DNA of 64,000 nt. It comes from Pseudogemmobacter sp044142105 (lineage in GTDB: Bacteria > Pseudomonadota > Alphaproteobacteria > Rhodobacterales > Rhodobacteraceae). The notes below the pieces were generated by a model, which was not told the origin of the DNA, made no database searches, and worked only from the letters and a program-made list of their open reading frames with translations. The number at the start of each line of letters is the position of its first letter. Position 1 is the stretch's first letter. The position numbers and the translations under genes are program-made. This document shows, piece by piece, positions 57,765 to 64,000 of this stretch. The stretch covers positions 124,001 to 188,000 of the forward strand of contig NZ_JBGTYM010000004.1 of the NCBI RefSeq assembly GCF_044142105.1, in the 5' to 3' direction.

Positions 57765-58559
57765 TCAGACCGCGCCGCGCAACCGCCCCAGCGTAGAAGA
57801 GGCGGCAAAGAAGGCGGCGGCGGCAACGATGATCGAGGGGCCGGCGGGCGTATCCTGCCAGAGCGAAAGCTGCAACCCGGCCAGCGATGACGCCGCGCCA
57901 ATGCCGATCGCGCCCAGCGCCATCGCCTCGGGGCTGCGCGCAAGGCCGCGCGCCGCCGCCGCCGGGATGATCAGCATGGCCGCGATCAAAAGCGCGCCAA
58001 CGATCTTCAGCGCCACCGCCACGGCCAGGGCCAGCGCCAGCACAAGGACCAGCCTTTCCCGTGCCGGGTTCAACCCGCTGGCATGCGCGAGGTCCTCGTT
58101 CAGCGTTGCGGTCAGCAGCGCCTGCCAGCGCCAGGCGATCAGCAGCAGCACCAGCGCCGCGCCACCCCAGATCAGGCCAAGATCGCTGCGCGAGACGGCC
58201 AGGATGTCCCCGAAGAGGTACGATGACAGGTCGTTCCGCACCGCCGGAAAGAAGCTGATGGCGACAAGGCCGAAGGCCAGCGCGGAATGGGCCAGCACGC
58301 CCAGCGTCGTGTCCATCGCCCAACCCCGCGCCGCCAGACCGGCCACGGTCAGCGCCATGGCCAGCGCCACGACCAGCGTGCCCAGCGTGATCGGCAGGTC
58401 CGCCGCCAGGGCCAGCGCGACACCCAGAATGGCGGCATGGGCGGTGGCATCGCCGAAATAGGCCATGCGCCGCCAGACCACGAAGGCCCCCAGGGGGCCC
58501 GTCGCCAGCGCCAGCCCCACCCCCGCCAATGCCGCGCGGACCAGGAAGTCGTCAAGCAT
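57765..58559 (-). CDS. znuB: Zinc ABC transporter permease
   Basis: 264 residues, seven to eight hydrophobic helices. ABC-3 family permease; MAYFGDATAHAAILGVALAL is the family signature, with LKIVGALLIAAMLIIPAAAARGLA near the C-terminus. Imports Zn2+ with ZnuC and ZnuA. The start is the ATG ending at 58559, which overlaps the end of znuC by 8 bp. Confidence 0.94.
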   Translation of the reverse strand: MLDDFLVRAALAGVGLALATGPLGAFVVWRRMAYFGDATAHAAILGVALALAADLPITLGTLVVALAMALTVAGLAARGWAMDTTLGVLAHSALAFGLVAISFFPAVRNDLSSYLFGDILAVSRSDLGLIWGGAALVLLLIAWRWQALLTATLNEDLAHASGLNPARERLVLVLALALAVAVALKIVGALLIAAMLIIPAAAARGLARSPEAMALGAIGIGAASSLAGLQLSLWQDTPAGPSIIVAAAAFFAASSTLGRLRGAV

Positions 58560-59340
58560 GATGATGATGTCCGTGGTGGTGGGGATGGTCATGGCCGTGA
58601 TGGTCATGGGCATGCGGATCTTCGGCGGGCCCGGCATGGTCATGGTCATGCTCGTGCCGATAGAGGGCCAGCGCGCCCTGCGTGCCCAACCCGAACAGCG
58701 CACGATATTCCGGCGCATCGGACACGACCTGCGGCGTGCCCTCGCAGCAGACATGGCCGTTCAGGCAGATCACCCGGTCGCTGGCCGCCATGACGACATG
58801 CAGATCATGGCTGACCATCAGGATGGCGCAGCCGGTTTCGGCCCGCACCTCCTCGATCAGCCGGTAGAAGGCGGCCTCGCCCGGCTGGTCCAGCCCTTGG
58901 GTCGGCTCGTCCAGCATCAGGACCTGCGGCTCGGCCAGAAGCGCGCGGGCCAGAAGCGCCCGCTGCATCTGCCCGCCCGACAGCGCCGCCATCTGCAAGC
59001 CGCTTTGCCCTTCCAGCCCGACCCGCTTCAGCACCGCCTGCGCCGCGGCGTCTGACACCCGCACCGGCAGCGACAGGAAGCGGCGCAGGGTGATCGGCAG
59101 GATGCGGTCGATCATCAGCCGCTGCGGCACATAACCGATGCGCAGACCCGGCGCGCGGGCGATGCGCCCCCCGGCCGCGGGAAGAATGCCCAGAAGCGCG
59201 CGCAGCAGCGTGGATTTGCCCGAACCGTTCGGCCCGACCACGGTGACGATCTCTCCCGGTTCCAGCGCCAGCGAGATGTCATGCAGCACCTCGGTCGCGC
59301 CATGGCGGACGCAAAGATGACTGGCGGCGATCAGGCTCAT
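58552..59340 (-). CDS. znuC: Zinc ABC transporter ATP-binding protein
   Basis: 262 residues. Walker A GPNGSGKSTLL, signature LSGGQMQRALLARALL and Walker B VLMLDEPTQGL. The C-terminal tail of about 35 residues is almost entirely His, Asp and Gly-like metal-binding residues, as in many ZnuC proteins, and may buffer zinc. The ATG overlaps the zur stop (59337-59340). Confidence 0.95.
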   Translation of the reverse strand: MSLIAASHLCVRHGATEVLHDISLALEPGEIVTVVGPNGSGKSTLLRALLGILPAAGGRIARAPGLRIGYVPQRLMIDRILPITLRRFLSLPVRVSDAAAQAVLKRVGLEGQSGLQMAALSGGQMQRALLARALLAEPQVLMLDEPTQGLDQPGEAAFYRLIEEVRAETGCAILMVSHDLHVVMAASDRVICLNGHVCCEGTPQVVSDAPEYRALFGLGTQGALALYRHEHDHDHAGPAEDPHAHDHHGHDHPHHHGHHHHA

Positions 59341-59867
59341 GCCTGCGCCTCCTTGCAACCGGGGCACAGGCCCAGCGCCTCGACCGTCGCACGTTCCACC
59401 ACGAAGCCAAGCGTGGCGGCGGCGCTGTCCAGCGCGGCGCGGACCGGGGCGGCCGGCGCCTCGGCCACAGCATTGCAGGCGCGGCAGATCAGAAAGGCCG
59501 GGGCATGGGCTTCGCCCGGATGCATGCAGGCGGCAAAGGCGTTGAGACGCTGGATGCGATGAGCCAGGCCCTGCTCGACCAGAAAATCCAGCGCGCGATA
59601 GGCGACGGGCGGCTGGTTGCCAAAACCCTCGGCGGCCAGACGGTTCAAGACGTCATAGGCGCCCAGCGCCCGATGTTCTTCGAGCAGGATCTCGAGCACC
59701 CGCCGCCGCACCGGCGTCATCCGCACGCCCTGCGACGCAGCCAGCGCATCGGCGCGGTCCAGCACGTCCTGGGCGCAATGGGCGTGGTCGTGCGCCAGGA
59801 AGGCCGCGGCCGGATCGGCGCAGCCGGGGCAGTCATGGTCATGCGCGGGATCGGAGGACAGCGTCAT
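59337..59867 (-). CDS. zur: Zinc uptake regulator Zur (Fur family)
   Basis: 176 residues. Fur-family repressor: winged helix with GVRMTPVRRRVLEILLEEHRALGAYDVLNRL, then VYRALDFLV-like VAYRALDFLVEQGLAHRI. The zinc site has CRACNAVAE and LCPGCKEAQ. A His/Cys-rich N-terminal extension of about 35 residues (HDHDCPGC, AHDHAHCAQD) is longer than usual. It heads the zur-znuC-znuB operon with ATGA-type overlaps and probably represses it and znuA through the palindrome at 59884-59898. Confidence 0.94.
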   Translation of the reverse strand: MTLSSDPAHDHDCPGCADPAAAFLAHDHAHCAQDVLDRADALAASQGVRMTPVRRRVLEILLEEHRALGAYDVLNRLAAEGFGNQPPVAYRALDFLVEQGLAHRIQRLNAFAACMHPGEAHAPAFLICRACNAVAEAPAAPVRAALDSAAATLGFVVERATVEALGLCPGCKEAQA

Positions 59868-59883
59868 GTCGCACCTCTTGACT

Positions 59884-59898
59884 TGTTATGGTATAACA
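59884..59898. promoter_or_regulatory. Zur-box-like palindrome between zur and znuA
   Basis: TGTTAT-GGT-ATAACA, perfect 6-bp arms within an AT-rich 79-bp divergent promoter region. Similar to alphaproteobacterial Zur sites of the GTTAT/ATAAC type. Confidence 0.75.
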
Positions 59899-59946
59899 TA
59901 AATAGATGCTGTCCTGAGATTTGGAAAGACCCGGGACAGGACTCTC

Positions 59947-60927
59947 ATGATGCGTTATATCATTGCACTTCTTCTGACCAGCACCACCTTTGGCGGAGCG
60001 GCACAGGCCGATGTGCCCCAGGTCGTGACCGATATTCTTCCGGTGCACTCTCTGGCGGCGGCGGTGATGGAGGGGCTGGGCGAGCCGCAGGTCCTGCTGG
60101 ACAAGGGCGCCTCGCCGCACAGTTTCCAGATGCGACCCAGCCAGGCGGCGGCGGTGGCCGGGGCGGATCTGGTGATCTGGGTCGGGCCCGAGTTGACGCC
60201 CTGGCTCGACAAGGCGGTCGAGGCGCGCGGCGATCGCGCGGCGGTCCTTGGCCTTCTGGACGCACCGGGCACGGCGCTGCGCCAGTTCCAGGATGGCGAA
60301 GATCACGCCGATGAGGGGCATGAGGACCATGCCAGCGACGACCACGACCATGACCATGGCCACGATCATGGCGCCAATGCGAGCGGCGAAGACCACCCGC
60401 ATGCCGGCACCGATCCCCATGCCTGGCTGGACCCTGCCAATGCCCGTGTCTGGGTTGCGGCGATCGCGGCAGAGCTGTCCCGCCTCGACCCCGACAATGC
60501 CGCCCGCTATGCCGAAAACGCAGCAAAGACCGTGCAAGCCATCAACGATGCGGATGCCGCGGCTAGGGCCGCGCTGGAGCCGGTGAAGGACCGGCCCTTC
60601 GTCGCCTTCCACGATGCCTATGGCTATTTCGCCGGAGCCTATGGCCTCACCATCGCAGGCACGATCGCCGCGGGCGATGCCGCCTCGCCCGGCGCGCGCC
60701 ATCTGTCGGACCTTCGGGCCCAGATGCAGGCGGCAGGGCCGCTCTGCATCTTCCCGGAAGTGCAGCATGATCCGAAACTCGTGGCCCAGATGGCCGAGGC
60801 TGCAGGCACGAAACTCGGCGGCGCGCTCGATCCCGAGGGCGCGGGCATTGATCCCGGCCCCAAAGCCTGGGGCGCGATCCTGACCGGCATGGCCGACACA
60901 ATCGCCACCTGCCTCAAGGACAACTGA
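59947..60927 (+). CDS. znuA: Zinc ABC transporter periplasmic binding protein
   Basis: 326 residues. Signal peptide cleaved after QAD-like AAQA. Metal-binding His are seen in GASPHSFQMRPSQA, DPHAWLDPANA and FHDAYGYF. A His/Asp-rich loop of about 40 residues (residues about 115-155) is characteristic of ZnuA. Divergent from zur-znuCB with the shared Zur-box. Confidence 0.95.
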   Translation: MMRYIIALLLTSTTFGGAAQADVPQVVTDILPVHSLAAAVMEGLGEPQVLLDKGASPHSFQMRPSQAAAVAGADLVIWVGPELTPWLDKAVEARGDRAAVLGLLDAPGTALRQFQDGEDHADEGHEDHASDDHDHDHGHDHGANASGEDHPHAGTDPHAWLDPANARVWVAAIAAELSRLDPDNAARYAENAAKTVQAINDADAAARAALEPVKDRPFVAFHDAYGYFAGAYGLTIAGTIAAGDAASPGARHLSDLRAQMQAAGPLCIFPEVQHDPKLVAQMAEAAGTKLGGALDPEGAGIDPGPKAWGAILTGMADTIATCLKDN

Positions 60928-60974
60928 GCGGCCTGCCTGCCTTCTTCTGTTCAAAAATATCCTGCGGGGAGGTC

Positions 60975-60999
60975 TGGAGGGGTGCAAAACCCCTCCAGG
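60975..60999. terminator. Terminator-like hairpin after znuA
   Basis: CTGGAGGGG-TGCAAAA-CCCCTCCAG, between convergent znuA and the adenosine kinase gene. It sits in a stretch beginning AAAAATATCCTGCGGGG, a common gene-end motif in Rhodobacterales as I recall it. Confidence 0.7.
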
Positions 61000-61025
61000 G
61001 CATCAACCCGCGCGCCGTCCTGCGG

Positions 61026-62009
61026 TCAGACCAGCCCTTCCTTCCGGAACAGCGCCAAAACATCCGCCTCTGGCCGCGCGCCGAAATGGCCGATCACCTC
61101 GGCCGCCGCCACACAGCCCATGCGGCCCGCAACGGCCAAGGGCGCGCCGGTCGCAAGGCCATAGATGAACCCGGCCGCGAACTGGTCGCCCGCGCCGGTA
61201 GCATCGACCGGGGTGACACGCCGCACCGGGACCACCGCTTTTTCCTCGCCCTGCACCAGCACGACGTCATGGCCGGACCTTGTGCAGACCACGGTGCCCG
61301 CATCGCGCGCCGCTTCTTCCAGCGCGGTGGACAGGTCCGCCTGATAGAGCGACGCCCATTCATGCTCGTTGCCGATGACGTAATCCAGGTCCCTCACCAG
61401 CCGGCGGAAACTGTCGCGGTGGCGGTCGACGCAGAACGGATCGGAGAGCGCGATCCCGGCCTTGCCGCCCGCGGCGCGGGTCAGGCGGGCAGCCTTCTCG
61501 AAGGCCTCTTTACCCTTGTCCTTGTCGTAGAGATAACCTTCCAGGAACAGGATCTCGGCCCGTCCCGCCACCGAATCCGACACGTCATCCGGCCCCAGTT
61601 CCGAAGAGATCCCGAGATAGGTGTTCATCGACCGCTCACCATCCGGCGCGACGAAGATCATGCTGCGCGAGGTGGGCAGCTCGCCCCCCGGCACGGGCGG
61701 ATTGACGAAATCGGTGCCTTCCGCCGCCATCGACTGCGCATAGAACCGGCCCAACGCATCGTCATGGACCCGCCCGATAAAGGCCGTGCTCAGGCCCAAC
61801 GCGCCGACGCCCGCCACCGTATTCGCGACCGAGCCGCCCGGCGCCTGGCGACGGTCTTTCATCGCGGCATAAAGCATCTCGCCCCGCTCGCGCTCGATGA
61901 GCTGCATGATGCCCTTCTGGATGCCCATAAGGTCGAGGAAACTGTCATCGGCGGTGGACAGCACATCGACGATGGCATTGCCGATGCCGATGACCTGATA
62001 CTTCTTCAT
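61026..62009 (-). CDS. Adenosine kinase-like PfkB-family sugar kinase
   Basis: 327 residues. Ribokinase/PfkB family member of the adenosine kinase type: IGNAIVDVLS at the start, PGGSVANTVAGVGALG, and the anion-hole/base motif DATGAGDQFAAGF near the C-terminus. It likely phosphorylates adenosine to AMP, complementing the purine theme of the window. The start is the ATG ending at 62009, overlapping the nth stop by 4 nt. Pairing of an adenosine kinase with nth in one transcript is common in Rhodobacterales. Confidence 0.9.
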   Translation of the reverse strand: MKKYQVIGIGNAIVDVLSTADDSFLDLMGIQKGIMQLIERERGEMLYAAMKDRRQAPGGSVANTVAGVGALGLSTAFIGRVHDDALGRFYAQSMAAEGTDFVNPPVPGGELPTSRSMIFVAPDGERSMNTYLGISSELGPDDVSDSVAGRAEILFLEGYLYDKDKGKEAFEKAARLTRAAGGKAGIALSDPFCVDRHRDSFRRLVRDLDYVIGNEHEWASLYQADLSTALEEAARDAGTVVCTRSGHDVVLVQGEEKAVVPVRRVTPVDATGAGDQFAAGFIYGLATGAPLAVAGRMGCVAAAEVIGHFGARPEADVLALFRKEGLV

Positions 62010-62656
62010 GTCTTGTCCTCGTAAAGGCACCAGTCCCGGATCGGGCAATCCGCGCAGCGGGGCTTGCGGGCGGTGCAGATATAGCGGCCGTGCAGGATCA
62101 GCCAGTGATGGGCGTGGCGCTGGAATTCGGCAGGGACATTGTCCTCAATGGCGCGCTCGACCGCCATTTCATCGCGGCCCGGCGCGATGCCGCTGCGGTT
62201 GCCGACGCGAAAGATATGGGTGTCGACCGCCTGGGCGGGTTGGCCGAACCACATGTTCAACACGACATTGGCTGTCTTGCGGCCCACGCCCGGCAGGGTC
62301 ATCAGCGCGGCCCGGCTGGAGGGGACCTCGCCGCCATATACCTCGATCAGGCGCTGCGACAGCTTGATCACGTTCCTGGCCTTGTTACGGAAAAGGCCGA
62401 TGGTCTTGATATGCTCGATCAGGGCCTCTTCGCCCAAGGCCAGCATCTTTTCGGGCGTATCAGCGATGGCGAACAACGCCCGCGTGGCCCGGTTCACCCC
62501 CTTGTCGGTTGCCTGGGCCGACAGGGCCACCGCAACCAGCAGGGTGAAGGCATTCACATGCTCCAGCTCGCCCTTCGGCTCGGGCTCGACCGCGTGAAAG
62601 GCGGCAAAGATGGATTGCATCGCGGGATAGTCAAGCTGACGGATCATGGCGACCAT
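62006..62656 (-). CDS. nth: Endonuclease III
   Basis: About 216 residues. Bifunctional base-excision DNA glycosylase/AP lyase for oxidised pyrimidines. The helix-hairpin-helix LPGVGRKTANVVL carries the catalytic Lys; the catalytic Asp is in VDTHIFRV. The [4Fe-4S] ligands are in CTARKPRCADCPIRDWC. The start is uncertain: ATG ending at 62656 was chosen, with ATG at 62647 as the next best. It overlaps the kinase gene. Confidence 0.93.
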   Translation of the reverse strand: MVAMIRQLDYPAMQSIFAAFHAVEPEPKGELEHVNAFTLLVAVALSAQATDKGVNRATRALFAIADTPEKMLALGEEALIEHIKTIGLFRNKARNVIKLSQRLIEVYGGEVPSSRAALMTLPGVGRKTANVVLNMWFGQPAQAVDTHIFRVGNRSGIAPGRDEMAVERAIEDNVPAEFQRHAHHWLILHGRYICTARKPRCADCPIRDWCLYEDKT

Positions 62657-62839
62657 CTGCCATGGCGAGACGGCGCGCGACAAGGGATGAGCGGCGGATT
62701 AGCCGCAGGAATCGGGTCGAAAGTGCCACAGGATCGGCCTAACTCTTTCACGAGGCTCATCGAGCCCTTCAGGCCGTCTTCGCCACGCCGCGAAGCGGAA
62801 CCCGGGGCTCGGCAAGCGACCCGATATAAGAGACCTGCC

Positions 62840-63676
62840 ATGACCGACCAATCCTCCAGCTACCATTACGCCCTCATCGGCCGTGCGCTGAAGATCATCG
62901 ATGCCGAACCCGGCCTCTCCCTGGATGGGTTGGCCGAACGGATGAACATGTCGCCCGCGCATTTCCAGCGCACCTTCAGCCAATGGGTCGGCGTCTCACC
63001 CAAGCGCTATCAGCAATATCTTTCGATCGGCCATGCCCGCCGCCTGCTGGCCGAACGCCACACCATGCTTTCGGCCAGCAACGAGCTTGGCCTCTCGGGC
63101 GCGGGCCGCCTGCATGACCTGTTCCTGACCTGGGAGGCGATGTCACCCGGCGATTATGCCCGCGGCGGCGCGGGGCTGACGATCCTGTGGGGCTGGTTTC
63201 CCAGCCCCTTCGGCCCGGCGCTGGTCATGAGCACCGACAAGGGTATCTGCGGCATCGGCTTTGCCGAGGAGATGGGCGCCGAGGCTGCGATGGAGGATCT
63301 GACCGCGCGCTGGCCCAAGGCCGAATATGTCGAGGATCCGATGGCGCTGGCGCCCTGGGTGCAATCGGCCTTTGGCGCAGAGCCGGGCAAGGTGACACCG
63401 CTGTATCTGATCGGCGCGCCCTTCCAGATCAAGGTCTGGGAGGCGCTTCTGGCCATTCCGACCGGCTATGTCACCACCTATGCCGAGATCGCGGGCGCCA
63501 TCGGCCATCCCTCGGCGCATCGTGCCGTGGGCACCGCAGTCGGGCGCAATCCGATTTCCTTCCTGATCCCCTGCCATCGCGCCATCCGGCGTGACGGTGG
63601 CCTGGGTGGCTATCACTGGGGCCTGCCACGCAAGCGCGCCATCCTGGCCTGGGAAGCCGCGCGCACGGGGATGTGA
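62840..63676 (+). CDS. AraC-type/methylated-DNA-cysteine methyltransferase fusion (Ogt/Ada-like)
   Basis: 278 residues. The N-terminal AraC helix-turn-helix (about residues 10-115; SLDGLAERMNMSPAHFQRTF) is joined to an O6-alkylguanine DNA alkyltransferase domain. The acceptor Cys245 lies in FLIPCHRAI; FQIKVWEALLAIPTGYVTTY is typical of the DNA-binding part. The zinc methyl-phosphotriester domain of full Ada is missing, so it repairs DNA and may bind DNA but cannot sense phosphotriesters in the classical way. Divergent from nth. Confidence 0.93.
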   Translation: MTDQSSSYHYALIGRALKIIDAEPGLSLDGLAERMNMSPAHFQRTFSQWVGVSPKRYQQYLSIGHARRLLAERHTMLSASNELGLSGAGRLHDLFLTWEAMSPGDYARGGAGLTILWGWFPSPFGPALVMSTDKGICGIGFAEEMGAEAAMEDLTARWPKAEYVEDPMALAPWVQSAFGAEPGKVTPLYLIGAPFQIKVWEALLAIPTGYVTTYAEIAGAIGHPSAHRAVGTAVGRNPISFLIPCHRAIRRDGGLGGYHWGLPRKRAILAWEAARTGM

Positions 63677-63808
63677 CGGCGAAAGCTTCGGCAGAAGATT
63701 GCCCAAGCATCGGCAAGGCTTTTCCCATCGTCATCGGCTGGTATAGGCTTGCCCCATCCCGGCCCCGGAGAAACCCGGTGCCGGCGCATCAAAAAGGGCA
63801 GTGATACC

Positions 63809-64000
63809 ATGATGAAACTTCCTCTCGTGCTGGCCTTCGGCAGCGTCCTGATCACCACGGCCTGTGTCGACCCCAATGCCTATCCCGATGACCCCAATGC
63901 CCGCACCAAGAATGGCGCGATCATGGGCGGGATCCTGGGCGCGGCGGCCGGTGTCGCGATGTCGGATGGCGATGACAAGCTGAAGGGCGCGCTGCTGGGC
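63809..64000 (+). CDS. Glycine-zipper outer-membrane lipoprotein, 5' part (OmpA/YfiB-like)
   Basis: First 64 residues only; the window ends inside the gene. Lipoprotein signal peptide with lipobox ITTAC, then the short linker VDPNAYPDDPNARTKNG and a glycine-zipper segment (AIMGGILGAAAGVAM), as in YfiB/OmpA-family lipoproteins. AGGG precedes the ATG. The peptidoglycan-binding domain, if present, lies outside. Confidence 0.72.
   Translation, partial: MMKLPLVLAFGSVLITTACVDPNAYPDDPNARTKNGAIMGGILGAAAGVAMSDGDDKLKGALLG

Noticed and set aside
1..64000. CRISPR arrays, insertion sequences, integrases, prophage genes
   Set aside because: No spaced direct repeats with unique spacers and no transposase or phage motifs were seen.

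Overview
The window is GC-rich, densely packed bacterial chromosome. Gene content points to an alphaproteobacterium of the Rhodobacterales (Rhodobacter/Paracoccus-like). Signs of this are xdhABC joined to a nucleoside-type ABC transporter, a PuuD urate hydroxylase with a fused cytochrome c, a dimethylglycine-dehydrogenase-type FAD/GcvT enzyme, ychF near trpA, and C-tract (RcnR/CsoR-type) metal operators. This assignment is inference from gene families; there is no rRNA in the window to settle it. I found no tRNA, rRNA, CRISPR array, transposase or integrase.

Layout. 0-4.4 kb: a Ni/Co efflux unit (RcnA-like exporter cut by the window edge, plus a CsoR/RcnR-family repressor), a GFA-family protein, a LysR-GST pair, and the divergent urate hydroxylase puuD. 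4.5-9.4 kb: ilvD, then a divergent sulfotransferase and GT14-like glycosyltransferase around an 18-bp palindrome, then a HIT protein. 9.4-13.7 kb: ychF, then a rearranged block. The block holds a VOC protein, a GNAT gene with an in-frame amber codon, a trpA'/VOC' chimera, a short methyltransferase, intact trpA, and a 26-residue membrane peptide. 13.7-24.7 kb: a LysR regulator, a prolyl-oligopeptidase-family enzyme, an aminotransferase and glutamine-synthetase-like operon, a secreted unknown, an FMN L-lactate dehydrogenase, a LysR and CbiX-like pair, then DUF1028 and RidA. 24.7-29.6 kb: a truncated flavin-reductase-like gene, a Rieske oxygenase, an SDR and SGNH pair, and adenine deaminase. 29.7-37 kb: a DMT transporter, an AT-rich single-gene island, an orphan ParB-like protein, dnaE, and a membrane protein followed by a 30-residue ORF.

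37.3-47 kb is a tight operon: xdhA-xdhB-xdhC, then an ABC ATPase, two permeases and a BMP-family binding protein, ending in a clear intrinsic terminator. Several start and stop codons overlap. Purine uptake is therefore coupled to xanthine oxidation; ade, puuD and adenosine kinase elsewhere in the window extend the purine theme. 47.1-57.7 kb: a FAD oxidoreductase, a GH25 lysozyme lipoprotein, an Mpo1-like protein, the dimethylglycine-dehydrogenase-like enzyme, a membrane-anchored C13 (legumain/caspase-fold) peptidase, a DUF2946 and PepSY pair, and a double PRC-barrel protein whose ribosome binding site lies inside a long hairpin. 57.8-60.9 kb is the zinc uptake system (zur-znuC-znuB divergent from znuA around a Zur-box-like palindrome). 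61-64 kb: adenosine kinase with nth, an AraC/Ogt-type DNA methyltransferase, and the start of a glycine-zipper lipoprotein.

The strongest leads are the trpA/VOC chimera, which looks like a tandem-duplication scar at an 8-bp microhomology, and the hairpin that sequesters the Shine-Dalgarno sequence of the PRC-barrel gene. Next come two very small ORFs with good ribosome binding sites, an insertion of about 90 residues in XdhB, and the AT-rich island beside an orphan ParB. No complete new defence or biosynthetic system is evident.
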